DNA of 64,000 bases from Accumulibacter sp. (GTDB lineage: Bacteria > Pseudomonadota > Gammaproteobacteria > Burkholderiales > Rhodocyclaceae): the NCBI GenBank assembly GCA_017302455.1, contig JAFLDO010000001.1, forward strand, positions 1 to 64,000. Reading direction: 5' to 3'. Under the pieces are notes generated by a model. The model was not told the DNA's origin. It saw only the letters and a list, made by a program, of their open reading frames with translations, and searched no databases. The translations under genes and the position numbers were made by a program. This document shows positions 54,741 to 63,000 of this stretch, in pieces (positions within the stretch are counted from its first letter, which is position 1; each line of letters opens with the position of its first letter).

Positions 54741-55820
54741 TCAATCGAAATCCCGGAGGCGCAGGTCGTCGCGACGCGGTGCGCCGCGCTCCACCCGCAT
54801 CCGCAGAATGTCGATCGTGCGCCCATCCTGCGTGGCGACGATGAAACGCCAGTCGCCGGGCACCGGATTCAGCACCCATGAGTAGCCGCGAAAGCCGCGA
54901 TCGCGGCCGCCAGTGGTCTGGAAGGGGCGGCGGTAAACGAGTCGCCAGCCGTCGGTGTCGCGCACCTCCCAGCGGTGTTCGAGGGGCGCCGTCACACCGA
55001 GCGGCGCGAACACCGCCGACAAGCCATACAGCCGGCCGCCTTCCGGCACGTGCAGCGTGCTCGCCTGATCCCGCCACCATTGCCACCACGCTGCCCGCTC
55101 GACCTGCACCGCATAGCGGCCGGCCTCCTGCACGAAGTCCTGACCGACCGCCAGTTGCCGCTTGACCAGCGGCACCGGCGCGATCATGTCGAGCCGGAAG
55201 GCCAGCATCAATACGACGGCCAGGCCCCAGGCCGGCCAGATGCGCCCCGGCCGTCCCGGTGCCAGCCAGCGCAGGCCGTGCGTCAGCACGACGCCGGCGG
55301 CCGTGGAAGCGTAGAACCAGAGGGGATCCAGGCTGCCCAGGGCATGCGGCAGCGCGAAATTGAAGAGCAGGATCGCATTTAGTGCAAACAGCGCCCAGGT
55401 CAGCGTGAAGCGCTGCCCGTAGTGGTTGCCGGCGAACTCGTTGCCGACCAGGAGGGCGCCGAGAAAGGCCGCCATCAGCCAGGTGCCGAGGTGGCCGGAA
55501 CTCTTGAAGTAGAGGATGAAGAGCGCCGAGAAGATGCCGCCGAAGAAGAACTGCAGCAGCAGATAGGGCGCTTGCCAGGCGATGGCGTTGAAACGGCCGG
55601 CGCGCGACTTTTCGGCGGTGGGGGCCGTCATGCCGAGCGCTTCCCGGCGAGCCAGCCACAGCGTCAACAGCGCGGCGCCGAGCAGGAAAGCGCCGAGGCG
55701 CCAGAAATCCATGACGCGGATGCGCTGGCCGATGGTCAGCGCATCCCAGGCGAATCCGCCGAGGAAGGCGGCGACCGGGTACAGGCGGCGCAGCAAGGCC
55801 CATGTCGTGACCGCGTTCAC
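54741..55820 (-). CDS. Membrane protein with C-terminal DUF2914 domain
   Basis: 359 residues with about six to seven N-terminal membrane helices (1-225). The C-terminal soluble region (245-355) contains GRLYGLSAVFAPLG, EHRWEVRDTDGWRLVY and GRDRGFRGYSWVLNPVPGDWRFIVATQDG, the DUF2914 pattern. The function of DUF2914 is unknown; it often occurs in exported or envelope proteins. Located between the cupin and gnd genes on the same strand (64 and 66 bases apart). Confidence 0.8.
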   Translation of the reverse strand: MNAVTTWALLRRLYPVAAFLGGFAWDALTIGQRIRVMDFWRLGAFLLGAALLTLWLARREALGMTAPTAEKSRAGRFNAIAWQAPYLLLQFFFGGIFSALFILYFKSSGHLGTWLMAAFLGALLVGNEFAGNHYGQRFTLTWALFALNAILLFNFALPHALGSLDPLWFYASTAAGVVLTHGLRWLAPGRPGRIWPAWGLAVVLMLAFRLDMIAPVPLVKRQLAVGQDFVQEAGRYAVQVERAAWWQWWRDQASTLHVPEGGRLYGLSAVFAPLGVTAPLEHRWEVRDTDGWRLVYRRPFQTTGGRDRGFRGYSWVLNPVPGDWRFIVATQDGRTIDILRMRVERGAPRRDDLRLRDFD

Positions 55821-55884
55821 GCGCGGCGCCGCCCGGCGAACCGGCAGGGGCCGGGTTGGCGGCGAGTCGTGTCAGGCGACACCA

Positions 55885-56601
55885 TCAGGCGCCTGCGGGC
55901 ACAAGCAGTGCCGCCCCGAGATGGCCCACCTTGACGTAGATCAGCGCACCCTCGGTGCCGGTGAAGGGCGTGTGGCGACTCCAGCGCGGATTGCGCAACC
56001 AGCTTCCTTGCGGATATTCGCCGTCCTCGTCGCGAAAGAGCCCGTCGAGAACCAGGATCTCCTCGCCACCGGGATGCACGTGCGAAGTGAAGCGCGTCTG
56101 TGGCGCCCAGCGCACCAGCGCCGTGTTGATCCCCGCGTGTTCGTGCAGCGGCAACACCGACAGGCCGGGAACCAGTCCCGGATGCCACTGCGCTGTCCCG
56201 GTATCGACGCGCAACGCTTGCCGGTCGCCGGCCGCGAACTGCCAAAGCTTGACGAACAGCGTGCAGCCGGTGCGCGAGAAAGGCGTGTGCGTCGAGCCGG
56301 GTGGGTTGCGCAGATAGCTGCCGGCAGGATAGTCGCCGTCCTCGTCGGAAAAGACGCCGTCGAGCACGAGAATCTCCTCGCCGCCGCCGTGCGTGTGCGC
56401 ATGGAAACCGGCGCCAGCGGCGTAGCGAACGATACTCGTCGCGCGACCGACTTCGCGGCCGACGCGGTCGAGCATGCGGCGTTCGACCCCCGGTTGCGGC
56501 GAGGGCAGCCAGCGCGCGTCGGCGGCGTGCGCGACGATGCGCTGGGTGAAGTCGTCGTTGACATGGGCGATGGTCTGAGAATGGCGGTCGTCTTCGGTCA
56601 T
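55885..56601 (-). CDS. Double-cupin protein, ChrR-like
   Basis: 238 residues with two tandem cupin barrels. The first has HAHTHGGGEEILVLDG followed by PPGSTHTPF, the second SHVHPGGEEILVLDG and RWSRHTPF, each with the HxH..E..H metal ligands of ChrR cupins. ChrR proteins are zinc anti-sigma factors for singlet oxygen response, but the N-terminal zinc anti-sigma domain is missing here and no ECF sigma gene is nearby, so an anti-sigma role is doubtful. An enzymatic cupin or stress sensor is possible. Confidence 0.8.
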   Translation of the reverse strand: MTEDDRHSQTIAHVNDDFTQRIVAHAADARWLPSPQPGVERRMLDRVGREVGRATSIVRYAAGAGFHAHTHGGGEEILVLDGVFSDEDGDYPAGSYLRNPPGSTHTPFSRTGCTLFVKLWQFAAGDRQALRVDTGTAQWHPGLVPGLSVLPLHEHAGINTALVRWAPQTRFTSHVHPGGEEILVLDGLFRDEDGEYPQGSWLRNPRWSRHTPFTGTEGALIYVKVGHLGAALLVPAGA

Positions 56602-56764
56602 CGCGGTTGGCTCTCGTGTCGGCGGATCGCGTGGGGGTGTCTGCGGCAGCGGCCTGGTGGTCTGCCACGCATCTGGCGGAACAGAACCCTAACAGAAGCC
56701 GTTGCCGATGGCCACGCCGCCAAGGCTTGGCGAGCGCACCGCGCTCAAAAGCGTTGCAAAGGCC

Positions 56765-56851
56765 GTAGCCCGGATGAAGCGAATGCGGAATCCGGGGACC
56801 GCGGTGGTGGGTGAAACGTCCCCGGATTCCATTTCATTTCATCCGGGCTAC
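56765..56851. repeat. Nested palindromic element (copy 1)
   Basis: Outer arms of 14 bases (GTAGCCCGGATGAA at 56765 and TTCATCCGGGCTAC ending 56851) are perfectly complementary. Inside them GGAATCCGGGGA and TCCCCGGATTCC pair as well, so the whole unit folds into a long hairpin. This looks like a REP- or MITE-type repeat. Confidence 0.85.
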
Positions 56852-56934
56852 AAGGACGCACCGTTCAATTCGTCGCATAGCTAAGTGAAACGGTGGTGCC
56901 TGGGCCTCGCTGACCCGGCAGCGACCGGCGCTCG

Positions 56935-57042
56935 GTAGGGTGGGGTGACGAAGGAATCCCAACGCGACTGCCCAGCTCGTAGTGTCAGGCCAGGCTATCC
57001 TCGATCTGGCGATGTTGGGGTTCGTTCCTCACCCCAACCTAC
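56935..57042. repeat. Second palindromic element, unrelated arms
   Basis: Arms of about 29 bases beginning GTAGGGTGGGGTGACGAAG pair with the complement that ends CCTCACCCCAACCTAC, with a few mismatches and a central spacer of about 50 bases. It belongs to a different family from the element before it. Confidence 0.75.
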
Positions 57043-57082
57043 GAATCTACGAATCGGTGTCGCCGGTGCTCTGCTCAGCGGC

Positions 57083-57174
57083 GTAGCCTGGATGGAGCGA
57101 ATGCGGAATCCGGGGTTTCCAGGACGGTCCCGAAAAACCTGTCTTCTCCGAATCCCATTTCACTTCCGTGTACT
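57083..57174. repeat. Degenerate relative of palindromic element 1
   Basis: Starts GTAGCCTGGATGGAGCGA, then GGAATCCGGGG as in copy 1, but its right arm is mutated (CCCATTTCACTTCCGTGTAC). The left half matches copy 1 with few changes, so this is a decaying copy. Confidence 0.7.
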
Positions 57175-57328
57175 CGAAGTGTGGACGTCCCGCTGGCCGT
57201 CGCCAGGCCGCTGCGGTGGAAGTGGCGGAGGTTAGGATGCCGATGCATGCGCTCTGCGGCGTCGGCAGTGGGAAGTGCCAGAAGGCCGGGGCAGGCGTGG
57301 ACACGCGACCCAGCGCGGACTGGCCGCC

Positions 57329-57742
57329 TCAATCGAGCGTCGTCTCGAACGGATTCAGAAGTGGCACAGCGAAATGCGCAAAGTCGTCAACATTACGCGT
57401 CACGACGGTCAGTTGGTGGACGATGGCCGTTGCCGCGATCATGGCATCGTCGTAGAGGGTATCGGACTTCCGGTGCAGCAAACGGGCCCACACGCGAAAC
57501 GTCTGGGCGTCCATTGGCAGGATGTTGTAGGCGGCAGCGAGCAGATCGGCCCATCGCTCTATCTCGGAGGCCTTGTTGGTATCCTGCTCGCGAGTGAGTT
57601 CGATACCTGCCTGGATTTCACCGAGAGTGACGGCCGACAGGTGTATGTCCGCTTCGGCAATGGACTGCAGCCAGGCCACGACCGCCCCGTGAGGGCGCGG
57701 TCTGCGCAGTTCGGATACCACGTTGGTGTCGAGCAGGTACAT
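57329..57742 (-). CDS. vapC: Type II toxin, PIN-domain ribonuclease VapC
   Basis: 137 residues. The PIN fold is marked by MYLLDTNVVSELRRP (first acidic residue), LGEIQAGIELTR (second), DDAMIAATA and LTVVTRNVDDF (third and fourth). VapC cleaves RNA, typically tRNA or rRNA, and is neutralised by the antitoxin encoded 4 bases upstream. The reading frame and active site appear intact. Confidence 0.92.
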   Translation of the reverse strand: MYLLDTNVVSELRRPRPHGAVVAWLQSIAEADIHLSAVTLGEIQAGIELTREQDTNKASEIERWADLLAAAYNILPMDAQTFRVWARLLHRKSDTLYDDAMIAATAIVHQLTVVTRNVDDFAHFAVPLLNPFETTLD

Positions 57743-57746
57743 GCAC

Positions 57747-58010
57747 CTAGCCCAACTCGGGAACGCCTCGCCGGCGGGCGACTTGCCTCGGTGGAGTCAG
57801 AACGTCCGCGCAGCCGGTGTTCGACAGGAGCAGCTGTTTGAGGGACGGCCGCGCTGTCGCCTGCAACCGTCGCCACTCATCGACGGGGACAAGTACCGCG
57901 GTCTCGGCGCCGCGCCGGCTGACCATCTGCGGTCCGTCGACGACGCAGGCATCCAGCAGCTCGCTGAAACGCGCTTTTGCATCCTGAACCGGCCAGATCC
58001 TCATTTGCAC
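57747..58010 (-). CDS. Type II antitoxin, Phd/YefM family
   Basis: 87 residues (start M at 58010, or 58004). WPVQDAKARFSELLDACVVDGPQMVSRRGAETAVLVP is the Phd/YefM DNA-binding and dimer domain; the C-terminal tail should wrap VapC. The antitoxin precedes the toxin by 4 bases. A perfect palindrome just upstream (58018-58039) fits autoregulation. Confidence 0.92.
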   Translation of the reverse strand: MQMRIWPVQDAKARFSELLDACVVDGPQMVSRRGAETAVLVPVDEWRRLQATARPSLKQLLLSNTGCADVLTPPRQVARRRGVPELG

Positions 58011-58017
58011 TCCAGTC

Positions 58018-58039
58018 AGACTAGTCAGAAGACTAGTCT
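58018..58039. promoter_or_regulatory. Operator of the toxin-antitoxin pair
   Basis: AGACTAGTC and GACTAGTCT form a perfect 9-bp inverted repeat around AGAA, 7 bases upstream of the antitoxin start. It contains the CTAG core typical of such operators. Confidence 0.8.
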
Positions 58040-58295
58040 AGCAGAGACTGGCTGGTGATGCGATGCGGAATCGCACAGAGACATTTTCGATGTGTCGATT
58101 TTCCAGCGCCGCAAACATACCGTACGCATTTCTAGCGACGGTGTCGACGTACCGGCAGCCGTAGGAGGCGAGGCGGCGCTGGTTTTCTGTCGTCGGCGCC
58201 GGGTTTTTCCGGTTTTGACGATCCTTGGGCGCCAGCTGTCCCCGCCGGGGATTCACGGTCTGGTGTGGGTGATGCTGGGGAGTCGCCTGGTGGCG

Positions 58296-58893
58296 CTAAC
58301 CGCTGGCCTGTCGTGGAGTCTGGACCAGTGAGCGCATTTGGTGAGCACGCCCCTGCTTGATGTGCCCGAGCGCCATCGCGGGCATGACCGCAAAGGCCAG
58401 CCCTACCCGCAGCTTCATCTTGTGCATGCCGCGGATGAAGTGGTGCTCGAAGCCGAAGCTGTTGTCGATACGGTTGTTGATTCGTTCCAGTGCGCTGCGC
58501 CGGTTGTAGCCCCGATGCCAGCTTGGGCTGCCATGGGGCGTCGGCACGAAGATGCGGCGATCCTGCTCGGTGATCTTGATGCGAACGATCCGCCCATAGG
58601 CGCCGGGATTGACGTCGCCTGCGGCGTGGCAGGTCTCGGCGCCTGGGCACGCACTACCGACGCAAGCCGCCGGGCAACGGTACTTCAGCGTGTCTCGATT
58701 GGCTTCGGGCGATCACCGCATTCCACATCGCCTGCACCGGATAATCGTCTCGGCCCTTCGCCCGACGGGCTTCGAGGGCCTGCATCAGCGCATCGTCCGG
58801 CAGGGAATCGAGCGCCAACGACAAGCGGTCGAGGTCGGAACCGCTTTCAACGTCTTCCCAGGAAAAGATCCGAGCTTGCGGGACATGCGCCAT
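58296..58893 (-). pseudogene. Internally deleted transposase (IS1182-type, DDE_Tnp_1_6)
   Basis: Two parts in different frames. The N-terminal part (58893 to about 58700) ends WNAVIARS; the C-terminal part begins NRDTLKYRCPAAC and continues through YGRIVRI, RRIFVPTP, RSALERINNRI and FEHHFIRGMHKMKLRVG to a stop at 58296. Between them about 250 residues of catalytic region are missing and the frame shifts. It cannot encode an active enzyme. No terminal inverted repeats were noted. Confidence 0.85.
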
Positions 58894-59233
58894 GGTCGCG
58901 CTGACGAGTAGATGGAAAGTATGATCTTACCATACGCTGACACGCCTAAGTGCCTGTTACTGTGTATGGTTATGGTTTGCCGACCAGAAAACTTGGGGTG
59001 GGGTGAAAGTTGATGGCCAATGCATAGACGATCGCTGAAGGCCGGCAAAGAGGCCCTAAACTGGGGTAGAAAATTCCTGCCCCCGTCTGAAACCCTGTAA
59101 TGGCAAGGGTTTGCGAGGAGCGCAAAGGCCTCGCACAGGTTTCGTATTCACTCAAGCCTTGCTAGACTGCATTCGCAGTCTGCGATCCCCGATCCCCGAT
59201 CCCCGATCCCCCATCAAGCATCAGGAGGCAGCG
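58894..59233. other. Gene-free stretch before the metacaspase
   Basis: No coding frame is supported. It contains a short tandem repeat (listed separately) and the metacaspase ribosome binding site AGGAGG at 59223. Confidence 0.5.
59184..59211. repeat. Four-copy GATCCCC tandem repeat
   Basis: Four perfect 7-base units lie 23 bases upstream of the metacaspase start. Such simple repeats can change length by slippage, but at this position they would affect spacing, not coding. Confidence 0.8.
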
Positions 59234-60076
59234 ATGAGCAAACGCGCACTTTGCATCGGCATCAACAACTATCCCGGCACGCACATGGACTTGACCGGTT
59301 GCGTCAATGACGCCAACGACTGGGCGGCCGAACTGACGGCGCGCGGCTTCTCGGTCAGCAAGCTGATCGACAGCCAGGCGACCAAGGCGGCGATGGTCAG
59401 CGGCATCCAGGCGCTTATCGGTGGTGCGGTCAGCGGCGATGTGGTGGTGATCACGTATTCCGGGCACGGCACCTACGTACCGGACACCAACGGCGACGAG
59501 GTCGATGGCCTCGACGAAGGCCTCTGCCCGTACGACCTGCAGACCAAGGGTGCGGCGCTGCTCGACGACGAGATCAACGAGCTGTTCAGCGCGCGCAAGG
59601 CGGGGGTGCGCCTGGTGCTGATCTCCGACAGCTGCCATTCCGGAACCGTGACGCGCGCCGCTGCGCCGGACCCGGACGCCGAAGACGCGCCGCGCCCGCG
59701 CTTCATGCCGATGGGCAACTGGCTGCCGGCGGATCAGTTGCCGCGCGGCATCAGCGGTCAGCCATTGACTTCGGTGACGGTCACGGCGGGCGGTTCGCCT
59801 TTTGCCGCGGCGCTGTCGCGCAAGACCGGCGACCTGCTGCTCGCCGGCTGCAAGGAAGGGCCCAACAACTTCAGCTACGACGCGCGAATCGCCGGCCGTC
59901 CGTGTGGCGCCTTCACCTATTACGCGCTCAAGGCGCTGAAGGCGCTGCCCGCCAATGCCACCTATGCCGACTGGTACGCGAAGATCAATCCGGTCTTCTT
60001 GCCGTCGGCGTCCTACCCGCAGAGCCCGCAGATCGTCGGTACGGCGGACGCCCGCAAGCGCAAGATCTTCAGCTGA
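59234..60076 (+). CDS. Type I metacaspase-like protease, cytoplasmic
   Basis: 280 residues with no signal peptide. The start is fixed by AGGAGG at 59223. The p20 region has LCIGINNYPG, VVITYSGHGTY (His 78) and LISDSCHSGT (Cys 134), an intact dyad. The acidic stretch DTNGDEVDGLDEGL (about 85-98) resembles metal-binding segments of metacaspases, so calcium dependence is plausible. Metacaspases cut after Arg or Lys. It ends 12 bases before the large hydrolase gene, so the two almost surely form an operon. Confidence 0.92.
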   Translation: MSKRALCIGINNYPGTHMDLTGCVNDANDWAAELTARGFSVSKLIDSQATKAAMVSGIQALIGGAVSGDVVVITYSGHGTYVPDTNGDEVDGLDEGLCPYDLQTKGAALLDDEINELFSARKAGVRLVLISDSCHSGTVTRAAAPDPDAEDAPRPRFMPMGNWLPADQLPRGISGQPLTSVTVTAGGSPFAAALSRKTGDLLLAGCKEGPNNFSYDARIAGRPCGAFTYYALKALKALPANATYADWYAKINPVFLPSASYPQSPQIVGTADARKRKIFS

Positions 60077-60088
60077 GGCCGCACGGCG

Positions 60089-63000
60089 ATGGCGGCGAAG
60101 ACCTCTCTCCACCTGACCGGTCGCCAGACCGACAAGGACCGCCTGCCGGCGCTGCTGCAGTCGGCCAGCCGTTCTGCCGGCGCGGCGGAGGATCTCTTCC
60201 TGCCGGCGGGCTACCTGCAGACCCGCGCGTGCTTCGAGGTCGGCCCTGCGGCGCGTGGTGTCGGCGGGGCCGCGCAGCAGTACGAGTCGGCCGATGACGA
60301 GGTGTTGGTCGTCGAACTCGCCGACGGCGGCGTGCTGATCACCAGTGCGGCCAGCCTCAAGGCGTCGCTCGAGCGCAGCCGGCCCGAACTGATCGGCAGC
60401 GGCGGCGAGATCCTCTTCGATCAACTGCGCAGCGAGGGCGCCGCGGCGCGTGGGGTGGTCGGCGAAGCCGTCGGCGGACTGGTCAGCAGAGTCTTCGCGC
60501 TGACGGTGGGTGTCAGCAGCGACGCGATCATCGACGATGCCCGGAAGAAACTCGCCGGGTTGATTGCCGACAAGCTTGGCGAGGCGGCAACCGAAAAGCT
60601 CGCCGAAGCAGCCGAACTCGGCGTCAGTTGGCTGGGCGCCAAGGCCTTGATGTGGGCGATCGAGAAGCGGCTCGATCGCCAGCCCGGTCTCTACGGCTGG
60701 GACGATGTGCGCGGCGGCGCGGTACGCGCTCCCGGCGAGGATGCAGAGGCGCAGGCGAAGCGGCAACTGGCGCGGGCGCGCGCCGACCTGCAGAAGGCGG
60801 CGGGCGCGGAATTGCCGGTGCTGGTGTTCATCCACGGGGTGGGCTCGAGCACGCTCGGCAGCTTCGGCGACCTGCAACTCGATCAGCGCGACCTGTGGAG
60901 CGCGCTCGAGCGGTATTTCACCGGCGGTGTCTACGCCTTCGAGCACCGCACGCTGTCTGAGAGCCCGATCGAAAATGCGCTGCAACTGCTGGCGGCGCTG
61001 CCGGACGGCATCAGGGTCAGTTTCGTCGCACATTCGCGCGGCGGTCTTGTCGCTGACCTGCTCTGCCTGGAGAGCTTCCACGCGCTGGTCGACCGTTACG
61101 CTGCCGATCTGCCCGGCACCGGCGATGCCGACGAAAAGGACCGGCAACGCGTCCGGCGCGAGCTCGACGCCGCTCACACCGGACAGCGCGCACAGTTGCG
61201 GCAGCTGGCCACCGATCTGGCCGCTCGCCAGGTCGTCGTGCAGCGCTACGTGCGGGTCGCCAGCCCGGCGCAGGGGACGAAGCTGGCGAGCGGCAATCTG
61301 GACTTCTTCCTCTCCGCTCTGCTGACGCTGATCGGCCAGGTGCCGTTCTTTTTCGGCAGTCCGATCTATTCCGCGTTCAAACGGGTGGTTCTCGAGATCG
61401 CGCGCAAGCGCACCAATGCCCATCTGGTGCCGGGAATCGAAGCGATGCTGCCCGACTCGCCGATGGTGCGTCTGCTGCGCGACGCGCCGGTGCGTGCCGG
61501 AGTCGAGATGGCGGTGATCGCCGGCGACATCGAAGGCGGCAACCTGCTCAAGCGTCTCGGCGTCCTGCTGACCGATTTCCTGTTCTTCGACAGCGTCGAT
61601 AACGACCTCGTCGTCGACACGGCCTCGATGTTCGCCGGCATTGCTCCGCAGGCGCGCGCGCGCGCATTGTTCGATCGCGGTGCCGACGTCTCGCATTTCC
61701 GCTACTTCACCAATATCGACACGCGCGCCGCGCTACGTGACTGGCTGGTCACCGGTGACGTCCTGCGGCTGGCGGCTTTCCAGCCCTTGCCCGGGCCCTT
61801 CGCAGATAGCGACCCGCCGGTCGACGCGGCGACCACCCGTGGCGCCTCTGCCGAGCGTGCCGCGCCGCCGCGCGACCTGCCGGTCGTCGTCGTCCTGCCG
61901 GGCCTGATGGGCTCGCACCTCTGGGTGAACGGCAAGGACCGCATCTGGTTCGACCCGCTCGACATTGCCGGCGGCGGCCTGGCGAAGATCGCCTGGGGGC
62001 AACCGGGCGTCGAGGCCGAGACGCTCTTCGGCATGTTCTATGCCGACCTGTGCGACTTCCTGGCGCGCAGCCACCGCGTCGAGTGCTTCGCCTACGACTG
62101 GCGGCAGCCGCTCGACGTTCTCGGCGAACGGCTCGCCGCTTTCCTCGCCCGTCTGCTGGAGGAGACCGCGCAACCGGTGCGTCTGCTTGCCCACAGTGCC
62201 GGCGGACTGATCGTTCGCGCCTGCCGGCACACACGGCCGACAGTGCTGGACGCGCTGATGGCGCGTGACGGGGCGCGCTTCGTGATGCTCGGGACACCCA
62301 ATCAGGGCAGCTACTCGATGGTCGAGAACCTGCTCGGCAAGGGCGACACACTGCGTTCTCTGGCCCGCCTGGATCTCGGTCACAGCCTGCGGGAGGTAGT
62401 CGGGATCGTTGCCGGTTTTCCGGGCGCGCTGCAGTTGCTGCCACGGCCGGGGTTTGTCGACAGCTTCCCGCGGGAAGGCGGAGGCGGGGAGGCAAACCAG
62501 GATTTTCAGGCCGCCGATACCTGGAAGCGCTACCAGAAGAAGGTCTTCGACGTCTGGTTCGGCGACCACCAGTCGGCGACGCCGACGCAGGGCCAGCTCG
62601 ACGCCGCGAACTGGCTGTGGCAGCACGAGAAGGATGCGCCGCCGGCGCTGCCGGTGGCCTGGGCGGCGAAGACCGTCTACGTCTTCGGGGTTGCGCGCAA
62701 TACGGCCTGTGGCGTGCGTGAGGAGAAGAAGCGCTTGCGCCTGGTCGGCACGACGCAGGGCGACGGCACCGTCACCTGGGCGTCCGGGCGAATCGAGAAT
62801 ATCGGCACCTACTATTACATGCCGGTCAGGCACGGCGACCTGCCATCGACCAGCGAGTATTTCCCCGCACTTGGCGAACTGCTGCATACCGGAGCGACGG
62901 CCGCTCTGTTGCGCAGTCCGCCGGCGGTGCGCGGCGGCGAGCCCGTGTCGCCGCTGGTTTACGACGCCGGGCCGCCGACACTCGATGGCGGCGAGGCGAT

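Larger units (their letters stand above)
56602..57328. other. Repeat-bearing intergenic region
   Basis: No gene is supported. It contains three palindromic or related repeat units (listed separately) separated by unremarkable sequence, between the cupin gene and the toxin-antitoxin pair. Confidence 0.7.

Noticed and set aside
57083..57174. Third palindromic repeat as an intact element
   Set aside because: Right arm no longer pairs well; listed only as a degenerate relative.
59162..61696. 844-codon open frame antisense to the metacaspase and giant gene
   Set aside because: Same reason: composition of a shadow frame and no motifs, while the opposite strand carries clear catalytic motifs.
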